From Tretioscincus oriximinensis (lineage: Eukaryota; Chordata; Lepidosauria; Squamata; Gymnophthalmidae): a DNA stretch of 64,000 nt. The stretch covers positions 539,948 to 603,947 of the forward strand of contig JAJVDF010000365.1 of assembly GCA_022410635.1 (NCBI GenBank), written 5' to 3'. The first letter of the stretch is position 1; the number at the start of each line of letters is the position of its first letter. Positions 56,801 through 57,414 of this stretch are shown here, one piece after another. The notes beneath the pieces are model-generated. The model was not told where the DNA came from and did no database searches. It saw only the letters and a list, made by a program, of their open reading frames with translations. The position numbers were made by a program, and so were the translations under genes.

Positions 56801-56829
56801 CTCAGGTTACCAGCCAGAGAGAGATCCAT
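2623..56829 (-). CDS. MEGF8: MEGF8, 5' two-thirds (34 spliced coding exons)
   Basis: Large single-pass membrane protein. In mammals MEGF8 acts with the E3 ligase MGRN1 and MOSMO to lower surface Smoothened and so damp Hedgehog signalling; it is needed for left-right patterning, and human mutations cause Carpenter syndrome 2 (known of the family). Seen here: 34 exons joining to 5,800 coding bases, 1,933 codons plus one base, with no stop or frameshift. Domain order is signal peptide 1-28, CUB 30-140, EGF 141-200, kelch 1-6 about 235-555, PSI modules about 556-1050, Ca-binding EGF about 1067-1110, EGF and laminin-EGF 1110-1250, CUB 2 about 1250-1390, EGF 1390-1455, kelch 7-12 about 1460-1785, PSI from 1790. 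The human protein is about 2,800 residues, so the transmembrane and cytoplasmic part is outside the window. Attractin and ATRNL1 share CUB, kelch and PSI modules but not this double-propeller order. Confidence 0.97.
3011..3184. mobile_element. Pogo/Tigger-like MITE with TA duplication
   Basis: Left end TAGGTGAAACCCCATTATAA and right end TTATAACAGGATTTCACCTG are inverted repeats of each other, each next to TA (3009-3010 and 3185-3186). The inside also alternates TTATAATGAAA-like motifs. No transposase. The same left end recurs at 38066. Confidence 0.7.
3556..3785 (-). repeat. tRNA-Lys-like SINE relative, second subfamily
   Basis: Begins AAGAAGAAGAACTGGG and runs TTTATACCCCACTTTTCTCA and GGGACTCAAAGCGGCTTACA, the 3' body of the SINE family described at 13155. 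The head differs and matches the copies at 21969, 43046 and 47795. Confidence 0.65.
4930..5062 (-). CDS. MEGF8: MEGF8 coding exon 33: PSI module
   Basis: Residues 1819-1863. QGCSLSGASCFPTPRSADEC and LRTCSECLAQHPRAM. The acceptor AG at 5063-5064 is used; the AG four bases further in would break the frame. Phase 2 to 0. Confidence 0.93.
5332..5516 (+). repeat. Purine-rich GGAA/GGGA tract
   Basis: About 180 bases almost free of pyrimidines, built from GGAAGG, GGGAGG and AAAGGA units. It follows a unit (5180-5330) also seen near a second purine tract at 55300-55695. A triplex-prone simple repeat. Confidence 0.8.
5940..6300. mobile_element. Remnant of the TACCGTATTTTTC-type MITE
   Basis: AAATAAGACACACAGCC near 6233 through AATGCGGTATA (about 6300) is the inverted terminal form of the element at 14711. 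A second piece, GGTGTGTCTTATGGTC, lies near 5970. Broken and diverged. Confidence 0.5.
6590..6870 (+). mobile_element. CR1-type LINE 3' end
   Basis: AAAGGATTAGACACATTCAT at the left, then a body ending AGACAGAATGCTGGGCTAGA and TGGACTCTGGTCC, the usual layout of squamate CR1 3' UTRs. It abuts the donor side of coding exon 32. Confidence 0.7.
6902..7136 (-). CDS. MEGF8: MEGF8 coding exon 32: kelch blade 12 and PSI start
   Basis: Residues 1741-1818. MESIAHAVAAVGGRIYLSGG, then NGVALGRMVALSVP closes the propeller; CLIFPTLEACNQSNASCAWC is a PSI core. Phase 1 to 2. Confidence 0.96.
7795..8130 (-). mobile_element. LINE 3' end, family not named
   Basis: TTTAGGAATTTGTATCCCAC, then AGGGTAGATTAAAAGCAATG, the reverse complement of the LINE tail seen in the plus orientation at 18500 and 49580. 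Related minus copies lie at 27320, 34040 and 39520. Confidence 0.5.
8451..8736. mobile_element. MITE with about 60-bp TIRs, probable hAT-type duplication
   Basis: Left arm GCTGAGGGGCTCTAGGGAGT continuing through TAAGGTTTTATTACCTG is matched by the inverse of the right arm (8680-8736). The flanks TCTGGGTA (8443-8450) and TCTGGGCA (8737-8744) look like an 8-bp target duplication with one change, as hAT elements make. No transposase. Confidence 0.65.
8807..8951 (-). CDS. MEGF8: MEGF8 coding exon 31: kelch blade 11
   Basis: Residues 1693-1740. FFHVAAVLKDTMVVIGGRT, then LFFYQLNCNTWILP. Phase 0 to 1. A TIR-bounded MITE ends only about 70 bases from its donor. Confidence 0.95.
9426..9490 (+). repeat. 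AGY-rich simple repeat
   Basis: Runs of AGCAGTGGTAAGAGCAGC-type triplets, imperfect, in the intron 150 bases from coding exon 30. Confidence 0.6.
9637..9800 (-). CDS. MEGF8: MEGF8 coding exon 30: kelch blade 10
   Basis: Residues 1638-1692. GLYGHSAVYHEGTDAIYVFG and GHRFHVEMVSASPELYSL, then TWSLLAP. Phase 1 to 0. Confidence 0.96.
9955..10525 (+). mobile_element. CR1-type LINE 3' end, interrupted by a DIRS remnant
   Basis: CR1 3' UTR phrases ACTAGAACCAGGGGGCATTC, then a split AGACAGG...TTCATGG region, then GAGATAGAAGGCTGG. The interruption at 10226-10312 is DIRS terminal sequence. Confidence 0.7.
10226..10312 (-). mobile_element. DIRS terminal-repeat remnant (left end fused to right end)
   Basis: Starts AGGAACACCCCATTATCATA like the left terminus at 28332, continues through GGATCTAGGAGG, then switches to GGGCATGACTTACCTCCTAG and GATCCAGGG of the right terminus at 33063. 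The 4.6-kb inside is missing. Confidence 0.8.
10678..10849 (-). CDS. MEGF8: MEGF8 coding exon 29: kelch blade 9
   Basis: Residues 1581-1637. AGHTLTARRASSLLLIGGYS and PENGFNRKLLEYDV, then the blade W in ESWHAG. Phase 0 to 1; donor ACAG|GTAGAT. Confidence 0.95.
10941..11345 (+). repeat. Unnamed 400-bp interspersed repeat (family C)
   Basis: Shares GGGAATTGGTTGTC, GCTTGGATGCCCAGCAG and GGCCTGTAGTC-type blocks with copies at 37735, 51390, 56085, 57075 and 59975. It carries an inner fold-back between TGTAGTC and GACTACA. No coding capacity. Confidence 0.75.
11890..12075 (+). mobile_element. LINE 3' end fragment, family not named
   Basis: GCCTGGTAAAAACGTACCTA and CACTAGGCCGCCCTAAAAC resemble the 3' tails at 49540-49745 and 18500-18642. 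Confidence 0.45.
12180..12300 (+). mobile_element. Penelope-like 3' end fragment, decayed
   Basis: GCAAAAGCTCACGCTCCCTA, then TTGTTAGTATCGAAGGTGC and CTGTTTCTTTGAAATC match the 3' end seen intact at 40476 and 56338. Confidence 0.5.
12412..12616 (-). CDS. MEGF8: MEGF8 coding exon 28: kelch blade 8
   Basis: Residues 1512-1580. YSIAERRWTQMLAGTEDRGP, FHAAAYIP, MYVLGGLT and DFWLLNLTTLQW. Only 95 bases of intron separate it from coding exon 27. Phase 2 to 0. Confidence 0.96.
12712..12830 (-). CDS. MEGF8: MEGF8 coding exon 27: kelch blade 7
   Basis: Residues 1473-1511. DTASRFLHRLGHTMVEGPDN, then LWMFGGMSL, the kelch GG motif. Phase 0 to 2. Confidence 0.95.
13155..13460 (+). repeat. tRNA-Lys-like SINE, full-length copy
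   Basis: The head GGCACGGATAGCTCAGTCG resembles the 5' end of tRNA-Lys, with A box TAGCTCAGTCG and a decayed B box GGTTTGGAAGCC 40 bases on. The body ends GGGGTATAAGAACCAAG plus (TTC)n. Other full copies are at 16455, 45377 and 46422. Confidence 0.8.
13495..13925 (+). mobile_element. CR1-type LINE 3' end
   Basis: ACTCAGAAAGTTACTGATCT, AAAGGATTAGACAAATTCAT and GTGAGGCAGAATACTAGG, closing in TCTTATG-type repeats near 13880-13905, the usual CR1 tail. Confidence 0.8.
14205..14262 (-). mobile_element. CR1 3' end fragment
   Basis: AAAGAACATAAGAAGAACC followed by TGGATCAGGCCACAGGCC is the reverse complement of the CR1 terminus. Confidence 0.6.
14398..14508 (-). CDS. MEGF8: MEGF8 coding exon 26: EGF end, entry to kelch propeller 2
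   Basis: Residues 1436-1472. LGLCICNETFAGSDCS ends EGF; KIIWETLLDTQLTA is the first propeller strand. Phase 0 to 0, 37 codons. Confidence 0.94.
14711..14930. mobile_element. MITE with TACCGTATTTTTC termini
   Basis: The left end TACCGTATTTTTCGGTATAT with AAGACACAC is mirrored by the right end GTGTGTCTTATAGTCCAAAA and ATATGGTA. Inner CCCAAAAGTGGGGTGAAAA repeats in the 6233-6300 remnant. Widespread type in reptiles; superfamily not certain. Confidence 0.7.
15638..15852 (-). CDS. MEGF8: MEGF8 coding exon 25: end of CUB 2, EGF modules
   Basis: Residues 1364-1435. LLVIYYEANCSKASGFNATY closes CUB 2; CHANQVCQEGRCICRGGYTG is EGF and CPGNCSAHAGQGIC begins the next. Phase 1 to 0. Confidence 0.96.
16455..16769 (-). 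repeat. tRNA-Lys-like SINE, full-length copy
   Basis: The (AAG)n start, ACTGGGTTCTTATACCCCGC, and the tRNA head at the right end (GAGCTATCCGTGCC) place it opposite to the copy at 13155. Confidence 0.8.
16975..17235 (+). repeat. Unnamed interspersed repeat (family D)
   Basis: Contains GTGATTGGACAGTATTTGGA, GGTCATCAATGTTTTAAAGC and ATGAAACCCGGTCCAGC. The same order occurs at 23645 and 39058. A CTATATATAC string stands at the left end. It lies about 60 bases from coding exon 24. Confidence 0.75.
17293..17425 (-). CDS. MEGF8: MEGF8 coding exon 24: CUB 2
   Basis: Residues 1320-1363. NYVYVFDGLPAFLDTGLIQ, then TLIGAFCSQGRLRPI, the CUB aromatic and cysteine positions. Phase 0 to 1. Confidence 0.95.
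17430..18100. other. Intron sequence, nothing recognised
   Basis: Between coding exons 24 and 23. No named repeat or conserved block was seen. Confidence 0.5.
18105..18324 (-). CDS. MEGF8: MEGF8 coding exon 23: start of CUB 2
   Basis: Residues 1246-1319. VCYQECLGRTLLSNLS, then a serine-rich low-complexity insert (SSSSSLSSQRS) before GGLSYCVWVLST. Phase 2 to 0. The serine-rich stretch falls where other MEGF8 proteins are also variable. Confidence 0.94.
18500..18642 (+). mobile_element. LINE/SINE 3' tail with ATAA repeat
   Basis: CTGCCCTGAGAACTTTGGG and TAGGGCGGGGTATAAAGG, followed by (AAATAAAT)n. The Sauria-like SINE at 18742 ends in a related tail. Confidence 0.55.
18742..18992 (+). repeat. 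Sauria-like SINE
   Basis: tRNA-like head with A box TTAGTGTAGTGGTTAGAGTG and B box GGTTTGATTCC, a GGCCAGTCACAG block, a body ending ACCTTCTGGTATAGGGCGGG and an (AAAT)n tail. A second full copy is at 58263. Typical of squamate genomes. Confidence 0.75.
19045..19740. other. Intron sequence, nothing recognised apart from a short LINE tail
   Basis: ATACTCTGCCCCAAGACC near 19620 looks like a minus-strand LINE tail. The rest gave no recognisable match. Confidence 0.4.
19753..19963 (-). CDS. MEGF8: MEGF8 coding exon 22: laminin-EGF modules
   Basis: Residues 1176-1245. WTYGEHCHLCRPGSYGNAT ends the first laminin-EGF; CRKCACNGHG through LHCERCAPGYYGDP is the second. The first residue is H where human MEGF8 has D. 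Phase 1 to 2. Confidence 0.96.
20334..20349 (+). repeat. Poly-G run, 16 bases
   Basis: One of several long G runs in the window (also 23849-23862, 34224-34238, 49999-50012, 62565-62577, 63284-63294). All are on the plus strand, away from exons. Confidence 0.95.
20630..21085 (+). mobile_element. Penelope-like 3' end, decayed
   Basis: CTACAAAAGCTCATGCCACC and TGGTCTCCAAGTGCTATTAA correspond to the 3' end intact at 40476. The upstream part resembles 37100-37340 and 50330-50590. Confidence 0.5.
21355..21935 (-). mobile_element. CR1-type LINE 3' end
   Basis: ATCATAGAGTTGGAAGGACC, CAGGATTTAGTAAACCTTCC and CTGTTCCACTGGTTGATCAC, then GTTTTGAACCTGCTCCAG: a long minus-strand CR1 3' region. Confidence 0.8.
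21969..22240 (-). repeat. tRNA-Lys-like SINE relative, second subfamily
   Basis: CATATCCCACCATTCTCAGC, GGACTCAAAAGCGGTGTACA and GTTGAATCACTAAGCTCTTA match the copies at 43046 and 47795. Confidence 0.6.
22586..22782 (-). CDS. MEGF8: MEGF8 coding exon 21: EGF and first laminin-EGF
   Basis: Residues 1110-1175. CYDECAHGECSGAPNFTCLC is an EGF module; CGCHFHSSC and GPGVCDECQ open a laminin-type EGF. Phase 2 to 1; donor CAAC|GTGAGT. Confidence 0.96.
23310..23558 (-). CDS. MEGF8: MEGF8 coding exon 20: PSI end and calcium-binding EGF
   Basis: Residues 1027-1109. CPDVDECRLGLANCHPF is the DxDE start of a calcium-binding EGF module; CKNTLDSFECHCNRGFAG carries the hydroxylation-type N and the C5-C6 region, ending in YCNQ. 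Phase 2 to 2. Confidence 0.97.
23645..23925 (+). repeat. Unnamed interspersed repeat (family D)
   Basis: TGCGATTGGACAATATTTGG, GATGTCATCAACATTCTAAA and GGAACCTGGCC, parallel to 16975 and 39058. It contains a 14-base G run at 23849. Confidence 0.75.
24300..24413 (-). CDS. MEGF8: MEGF8 coding exon 19: PSI module
   Basis: Residues 989-1026. CTRFNTCRECLQNFECGWC is the PSI core, followed by GNSDNPTLG. Phase 2 to 2; acceptor TATGTTTCAG. Confidence 0.96.
24905..25145 (-). mobile_element. CR1 3' end fragment
   Basis: AAGAATGTAAGAGGAGCCCT and TGCTGAATCGGGA at the left; GCAAATGGTTTTGCAGGAGT and TGTTGCTCCATCTCAGAGGC at the right, as in the copies at 38298 and 54025. Confidence 0.65.
25150..25840. other. 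Intron sequence, nothing recognised
   Basis: No exon or named repeat was seen between the CR1 fragment and the Penelope-like inverted repeat. Confidence 0.5.
25885..25995. mobile_element. Inverted pair of Penelope-like 3' ends
   Basis: Arms 25885-25918 and 25945-25978 are perfect 34-base inverted repeats around a 26-base loop. Each arm carries AGTCTCAAAGTGCTGCTAGC. The right arm continues GGACTTTCTACTAGACTAAC, the same terminus as at 40570 and 56475. Confidence 0.8.
26156..26287 (-). CDS. MEGF8: MEGF8 coding exon 18: PSI module
   Basis: Residues 945-988. CSECLSNSSQCAWCQSTRNC gives the PSI core, followed by FFFAAYLAKYPYGDCRGW as in other vertebrates. Phase 2 to 2. Confidence 0.96.
26707..26825 (-). 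CDS. MEGF8: MEGF8 coding exon 17: PSI module
   Basis: Residues 906-944. DPFCEWQVNSSKKGDFLCSR, then SPKDCPKLCN. Donor AACCA|GTAAGT, phase 2 out. Confidence 0.95.
27320..27620 (-). mobile_element. LINE 3' end, family not named
   Basis: TTTATTTAAAGATTTGTATG and GCCATTCTTCACTCAAAGG, then GCCAGAGGCCATCACAGAGA, parallel to 7795, 34040 and 39520. Confidence 0.5.
27714..27953 (-). CDS. MEGF8: MEGF8 coding exon 16: PSI modules
   Basis: Residues 826-905. EISYFFLEPYRS is a MEGF8 hallmark; CATYHSCLACLADQGCGWC is a PSI core and CVLCEDYRDCHAC starts the next. Phase 0 to 0, 80 codons. The intron before it (5.4 kb) holds the DIRS element. Confidence 0.97.
28728..28836. repeat. DIRS internal complementary region
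   Basis: It reads GGCATGACTTACCTCCTAG, GATCCAAG, then AAGGAACACCCC, then GGATCTAGGAGGTAAGTC. This is the element's right terminus joined to its left terminus, as expected of the DIRS region that templates completion of the circle. Confidence 0.85.
28880..30151 (-). pseudogene. DIRS tyrosine recombinase, broken
   Basis: N-terminal part STRSAYSRVWETFCS near 29730; core LKTIFLVAIVSSRHVSEVAA (29304-29552) with the catalytic-arginine box; C-terminal part DICEAATWSKLNTFTRHYKL near 28910-28970 with the HY tyrosine region. Spread over different frames. Confidence 0.75.
30690..31290 (-). pseudogene. DIRS reverse transcriptase, broken
   Basis: GVYSHIFVVDKKLGGLRPIL and RYINTFVRYQQFKMETLNSI are RT fingers and palm motifs of the DIRS group. 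The catalytic YLDD is encoded at 30798-30809 in another frame (AQGIVLFAYLDDILLVS). At least one frameshift lies between. Confidence 0.8.
31397..32936 (-). pseudogene. DIRS gag-like region, broken
   Basis: Frames at 32703-32936, 32000-32488 and 31397-31786. The last contains RRAIWLCFWSGDSQAKSNL and PFTGGILFG, matching the conserved C-terminal part of DIRS gag. Frame changes separate the parts. Confidence 0.7.
33378..33575 (-). CDS. MEGF8: MEGF8 coding exon 15: interdomain region
   Basis: Residues 760-825. KYAVLVEGHLNNS and ELTLTWDRTGVPGGS match MEGF8. The donor AGT|GTGAGT keeps phase 0. It lies about 300 bases from the right end of the DIRS retrotransposon in the next intron. Confidence 0.94.
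34040..34400 (-). mobile_element. LINE 3' end, family not named
   Basis: TATTCCAAAACCTGGGAGCC and ACCACAGAGAAGGCTCTC, parallel to 27530 and 8020. A (TG)n plus 15-base G run occurs at 34211-34238. Confidence 0.45.
34807..34998 (-). CDS. MEGF8: MEGF8 coding exon 14: beta-rich interdomain region
   Basis: Residues 696-759. VSIVRSTTITLNPSTEMDVS and LVYKGFIHP are strongly conserved in MEGF8; I know no named domain for this stretch. Phase 0 to 0, 64 codons. Confidence 0.95.
35180..36290. other. AT-rich intron sequence, nothing recognised
   Basis: Between coding exons 14 and 13. Pyrimidine-rich and AT-rich stretches, no frame or named repeat recognised; possibly old LINE sequence. Confidence 0.4.
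36300..36430 (-). repeat. Sauria-like SINE fragment
   Basis: CCACAGACACCCTGTGAAG, then GAACTGTGATTGGCCCAAGG and TCACCCGGCTTC, the reverse complement of the middle of the SINE at 18742. Confidence 0.6.
36586..36749 (-). CDS. MEGF8: MEGF8 coding exon 13: PSI end and interdomain region
   Basis: Residues 641-695. EQGRCQVGKLSGTYGWWGP, then FLPGLHLIAYQ, ending SQPDK. The acceptor AG at 36750-36751 is chosen over another AG a few bases downstream because only it keeps the frame; E-Q-x-R-C agrees with the family. Phase 1 to 0. Confidence 0.93.
36780..37400 (+). mobile_element. Penelope-like retroelement: GIY-YIG end and 3' region
   Basis: The frame 36859-37089 reads LYTGQTRQSLCQRINGHRSD, then NTQKPVEEHFNCPEHSISNL, the GIY-YIG endonuclease of Penelope-like elements. 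Just upstream, MVYSILCQQC is in another frame, so it is broken. The 3' part has CTGATAAC, a hairpin GTAGAC/TCTAC and GAAAG near 37345-37370. Confidence 0.8.
37527..37674 (-). CDS. MEGF8: MEGF8 coding exon 12: PSI module
   Basis: Residues 592-640. CLGLARLLVDCQSCLAF and GWCVQNETC show the PSI cysteine spacing. Phase 0 to 1. A repeat copy starts about 60 bases upstream of its acceptor. Confidence 0.95.
37735..37880 (-). repeat. Family C repeat, partial copy
   Basis: GCAGAAAACATGTTTCCATG and TGCAGGCTGGGAGCTGTAG match the copy at 57075. It lies 60 bases upstream of the acceptor of coding exon 12. Confidence 0.65.
38066..38300. mobile_element. Pogo/Tigger-like MITE fragment
   Basis: Starts ACAGGTGAAACCTCGTTATA, the same terminus as at 3011. 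It later has TGATATAACAAAACCCATTG and GGCATTTCACTGGGACTTCC like the inside of that element. Confidence 0.55.
38298..38700 (-). mobile_element. CR1-type LINE 3' end
   Basis: AAGAAGATCCATACTGGATC at the left, ATGGCATTTCAGGAGTCCTG in the middle and AAGTAAATTCCACAGGCCG, closely matching the copy at 54025. Confidence 0.8.
39058..39318 (+). repeat. Unnamed interspersed repeat (family D)
   Basis: TGCGATTGGACAGTATCTGG, AATGTCATCAACATTCTAAA and ATGGAACCCGGCCCAG, in the same order and orientation as at 16975 and 23645. Confidence 0.75.
39520..39830 (-). mobile_element. LINE 3' end, family not named
   Basis: AATTATTTATATCTCGCCCT, then CCCTCCCTTCCAACCCACTC and AGAAGACCTTCCTAAATGAC, parallel to the copy at 7795. 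Confidence 0.45.
39929..40036 (-). CDS. MEGF8: MEGF8 coding exon 11: first PSI module
   Basis: Residues 556-591. YHLDYCSIYTEKGTCAKDPE then CAWCGSGC gives the PSI (plexin-semaphorin-integrin) cysteine pattern with the CxWC core. Exactly 36 codons, phase 0 to 0. Confidence 0.96.
40476..40605 (+). mobile_element. Penelope-like 3' end
   Basis: CATCTGAAGAAGTAGACGTG, then a GTAGAC/GTCTAC hairpin, AAAAGCTTATGCCACCCAC, GTTAGTCTCAAAGTGCTGC and GACTTTCTACTAGACTAACA. Best-preserved direct copy in the window. Confidence 0.7.
40985..42378 (+). mobile_element. L2-clade LINE, 5'-truncated, one in-frame stop
   Basis: A single frame from 40995 to 42062 encodes the reverse transcriptase: YRANRSTDDAVNMALHYILQ, ILFVDFSSAFNT-like core (here VLFVDFSSAFNTIIP), GAPQGCVLSPLLFSLYTND and KLLKFADDTTV. 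The only interruption is TGA at 41472-41474 where the family has arginine, a CGA to TGA change. The frame ends TLLNK-stop. The 3' end carries an ATCTAATCTAATCTAATCTA repeat at 42350-42378. Confidence 0.9.
43046..43330 (-). repeat. tRNA-Lys-like SINE relative, second subfamily
   Basis: AAGAAGAACCTGGTTTTTAT, GGGACTCAAGAGTGGCTTAC and GAAACACCAAGCTCTTAACC. It touches the donor side of coding exon 10 (about 50 bases). Confidence 0.65.
43379..43545 (-). CDS. MEGF8: MEGF8 coding exon 10: kelch blades 5-6
   Basis: Residues 500-555. GRYSHVATVMNGNVLLVAGG carries the kelch GG; VPRGDLLAYKVPTFVF follows. Two AGs lie two bases apart at the acceptor; the upstream one (exon base 43545) keeps the frame. Phase 1 to 0. 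Confidence 0.95.
43560..43660 (-). mobile_element. LINE 3' tail fragment
   Basis: TTTACATTTATACTCCGCCC and CCAAAGGTCTCAGGGCGGCA, an inverted copy of the tail at 49690. Confidence 0.5.
44075..44600 (-). mobile_element. CR1-type LINE 3' end
   Basis: GTCTTGCTGAATAGAATCAC, AATGGTATTTCAAGAATCCT and AAGTAAATTCCACAAACCAA. It carries a short internal duplication of CTGGATAGCTTCTATGAACT near 44280-44320. Confidence 0.75.
44612..44731 (-). CDS. MEGF8: MEGF8 coding exon 9: kelch blade 4-5
   Basis: Residues 460-499. GGNVHIHYHEEKCYEDEIFF is almost identical to other MEGF8 proteins, followed by HLGCHQWVS. Phase 1 to 1. Confidence 0.96.
45081..45230 (+). repeat. GTTA/GTTAG microsatellite
   Basis: About 150 bases of imperfect TTAG, TTGG and TCAG tetramers (for example GTTAGTTAGTTAGTCAGTTA). 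Confidence 0.9.
45377..45680 (+). repeat. tRNA-Lys-like SINE, diverged full-length copy
   Basis: The head CGAACGGCGCAGTTGCTAAG is more decayed than at 13155. The body CTGCTTTGAGTCCCTTTGGG and the (TTC)n end are clear. Confidence 0.7.
46422..46727 (-). repeat. tRNA-Lys-like SINE, full-length copy
   Basis: AGAAGAAGAAGAACTGGG at the left and GACCTATCCATGCC at the right; nearly the same as the copy at 16455. Confidence 0.8.
46878..47023 (-). CDS. MEGF8: MEGF8 coding exon 8: kelch blade 4
   Basis: Residues 411-459. FSVRVNTTDLFHVDLRYW, then GPRERAFHSATVIGNYMVVY, very close to vertebrate MEGF8. Phase 2 to 1; acceptor GCACTCAG. It lies about 150 bases from a minus-strand SINE copy that ends near 46727. 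Confidence 0.96.
47123..47303 (-). CDS. MEGF8: MEGF8 coding exon 7: kelch blade 3
   Basis: Residues 351-410. Contains VFSSLMYRFHL, the blade tryptophans in KWRWELV, GHSMVFH and VVYGGHRPSTA. Phase 1 to 2; donor ACG|GTGAGT. Confidence 0.96.
47795..48080 (-). repeat. tRNA-Lys-like SINE relative, second subfamily
   Basis: AAAGAAGAACTGGGTTTTTA, GGACTCAAAGCAATTTACAA and GTTGAAAGGCCATTGATCTT. Confidence 0.65.
48090..48960. other. Intron sequence, nothing recognised
   Basis: No named repeat or exon between the SINE relative and coding exon 6. Confidence 0.45.
49063..49285 (-). CDS. MEGF8: MEGF8 coding exon 6: kelch blades 1-2
   Basis: Residues 277-350. SARHSHIAVAW and SLVLFGGE are kelch beta-strand signatures with the GG pair. 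It then runs DDVWMFL, GLAAHAAAVVD and YIFGG. Phase 0 to 1; acceptor CTTCTGCAG. Confidence 0.96.
49540..49745 (+). mobile_element. LINE 3' end, family not named
   Basis: AAGTTCAGATGTCTGGTAAA, then CTGAGACCTTCAAGTATAGG and GCGGAAATAAATAAATA. Confidence 0.5.
50265..50610 (+). mobile_element. Penelope-like 3' region
   Basis: CCACAAATTCCAGTCTACTG and ACAAGGGACTGAATAGAAAC match 37050-37100 just after the GIY-YIG frame; GGAAGACGTAGACTTGTC lies at the right end. Confidence 0.6.
50914..51002 (-). CDS. MEGF8: MEGF8 coding exon 5: kelch blade 1
   Basis: Residues 247-276, a short 89-base exon: LDLNTALGDLVLYNF then the blade tryptophan in TTNAWHRHV. Phase 1 to 0; donor CCCG|GTAAGT. An AT-rich microsatellite-like stretch lies about 200 bases downstream in the intron. 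Confidence 0.95.
51390..51795 (-). repeat. Family C repeat
   Basis: GGGCACAGATCAGCTGAAAA, CTATACTTCCCAGTAGGCCC and GGGCATCCAAGCTTTTATAA, nearly full length, opposite to 10941 and 59975. Confidence 0.75.
51991..52171 (-). CDS. MEGF8: MEGF8 coding exon 4: end of EGF 2, first kelch strand
   Basis: Residues 187-246. CQCEPGFVGQACDL finishes EGF 2. ENQGAGKWYNVSAWDP is the conserved linker before the propeller, and GLYIFGG starts kelch blade 1. Phase 0 to 1. Confidence 0.95.
52780..52960 (+). mobile_element. L1 ORF2 zinc-knuckle fragment
   Basis: Translation gives GIHIHM followed by W and C spacing as in L1 (from GATCCACATACATATGTGAT), then QKLWEM. Short. Confidence 0.4.
53232..53438 (-). CDS. MEGF8: MEGF8 coding exon 3: end of CUB 1, EGF 1, start of EGF 2
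   Basis: Residues 118-186. MLLHLFSDANYNLLGFNATY closes the CUB fold, then six-cysteine EGF spacing follows (CPMGCSGHGTC, CTCFRDWGGKDC) and EGF 2 begins with CATYCHSHGSC. Phase 0 to 0. An N-glycosylation sequon NAT is present. Confidence 0.96.
53700..53835 (+). mobile_element. LINE/SINE 3' tail
   Basis: GTGACCTGGCCAGGGACC and GAAGAGCGGGATATAAATAA, followed by AAATAAATGAAAATAAA. Confidence 0.45.
54025..54660 (-). mobile_element. CR1-type LINE 3' end, long copy
   Basis: TGGGACATACTGAATCGGGC at the left, GGTATTTCAGGAGTCCTGCC, AAGTAAATTCCACAGGCTGA and GAGGCCCAGACGTTGCAGCC. Read on the minus strand this continues into ELEKVQKRVTKMIKGLERL, the CR1 ORF2 C-terminal region. It stops 75 bases from coding exon 2. 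Confidence 0.85.
54735..54898 (-). CDS. MEGF8: MEGF8 coding exon 2: CUB 1 core
   Basis: Residues 63-117. It contains TECTYDYLFIYDGDSP, the conserved CUB calcium-site and disulfide region, and ends IEATSGK. Phase 1 in, phase 0 out; donor AAG|GTATGG, acceptor GGCCAG. Confidence 0.95.
55420..55565 (+). mobile_element. CR1 reverse-transcriptase fragment
   Basis: Translation WKLAKRQKTDGSNKWAVLW, then a decayed form of the PQGSVLGP motif (IPGFSTGT). A shorter relative is at 52970-53030. Confidence 0.6.
55557..55695 (+). repeat. Purine-rich tract
   Basis: GGAAAGGAAGGAATGG-type units, similar to 5332-5516 and preceded by a related unit. Confidence 0.75.
56085..56324 (-). repeat. Family C repeat, partial copy
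   Basis: GAAGCTGCTGGGCATCCAAG and CAGAAACAAAATTCTGCCGG; the distal half of the family is missing. Confidence 0.7.
56338..56518. mobile_element. Inverted Penelope-like insertion with 13-bp target duplication
   Basis: Flanked by ACCCTGTTTATAT at 56325-56337 and 56519-56531. The left part is a minus-strand end (GGTGGCATAAGCTTTTGTAG, AGACACGTCTAC); the right part is plus-strand (GTGTCTACGAAAGCTGATGC to GACTTTCTACTAGACTAACA). The two halves meet head to head near 56396. Confidence 0.82.
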
Positions 56830-56913
56830 GGTAGTTTGGGGAATCTCCCCCTACGGTTCAATCATTGCTTTGCCAACAGGGTCCCAAAAGAGAAATGATA
56901 TCATACTTTGGCC
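56643..56913 (-). CDS. MEGF8: MEGF8 coding exon 1: 5'UTR end, start codon, signal peptide, CUB start
   Basis: Acceptor TTCTTTCTAG at the upper edge, 84 bases of leader, then ATG at 56829 in a strong context (A at -3, G at +4). Residues 1-28 form a signal peptide with a hydrophobic core LAALILSLC. The mature start DCKGHRQVL and the stretch GNYSVNGNCEW match MEGF8 CUB 1. Donor is GAAG|GTAAGA; the exon ends in phase 1. Confidence 0.95.
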
Positions 56914-56989
56914 TAGAAAGAACAGACAGAAGAATAGTGAAGTTCTGCTCTTTAAGCCGGGTGGGTTTCAATTGTGAAAATGAATTTTA

Positions 56990-57062
56990 AAAGAACCGTA
57001 GAGTTGGAAGGAACCTCCAGAGTAATCAGGTCCAATCCCCTGTTCAATGCAGGGTTCACTTA
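56990..57062 (-). mobile_element. CR1 fragment
   Basis: CCGTAGAGTTGGAAGGAACC and CAATCCCCTGTTCAATGCAG match the start of the copy at 21355. Confidence 0.6.
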
Positions 57063-57074
57063 ATCCACGTAAAA

Positions 57075-57325
57075 CAAGAACAGTCCCTCAGCCATCTTCC
57101 TTTAAGCAGAAAACATGTTTCCGTAGACTGGGCTGAGTACAAGTTGGCTAAAGAGACTTCCTCACTCCTGGGTCTAGATGTGGTGCAGGCTGGGAGCTGA
57201 AGTCTGCAGAATGGGCACACCACACTCCCAGCAGGCTCTGCTGCCAGCACAACAGCTCTGTTCCTGGTCGTTTTGTTATCGTTGACAACTGGTACCCCAC
57301 CTATAATCTGGGGGCTATCACCTAG
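57075..57325 (-). repeat. Family C repeat, partial copy
   Basis: GCAGAAAACATGTTTCCGTA, GCAGGCTGGGAGCTGAAGTC and ACAACTGGTACCCCACC. Confidence 0.7.
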
Positions 57326-57414
57326 AAGGTCAAAATTCGTAAAAAACAAAACAAAAAAACCAAACTTAACTAAGGTGCTGTGTCATACCTAGAAATATCC
57401 ATAATTTTGTTCTA

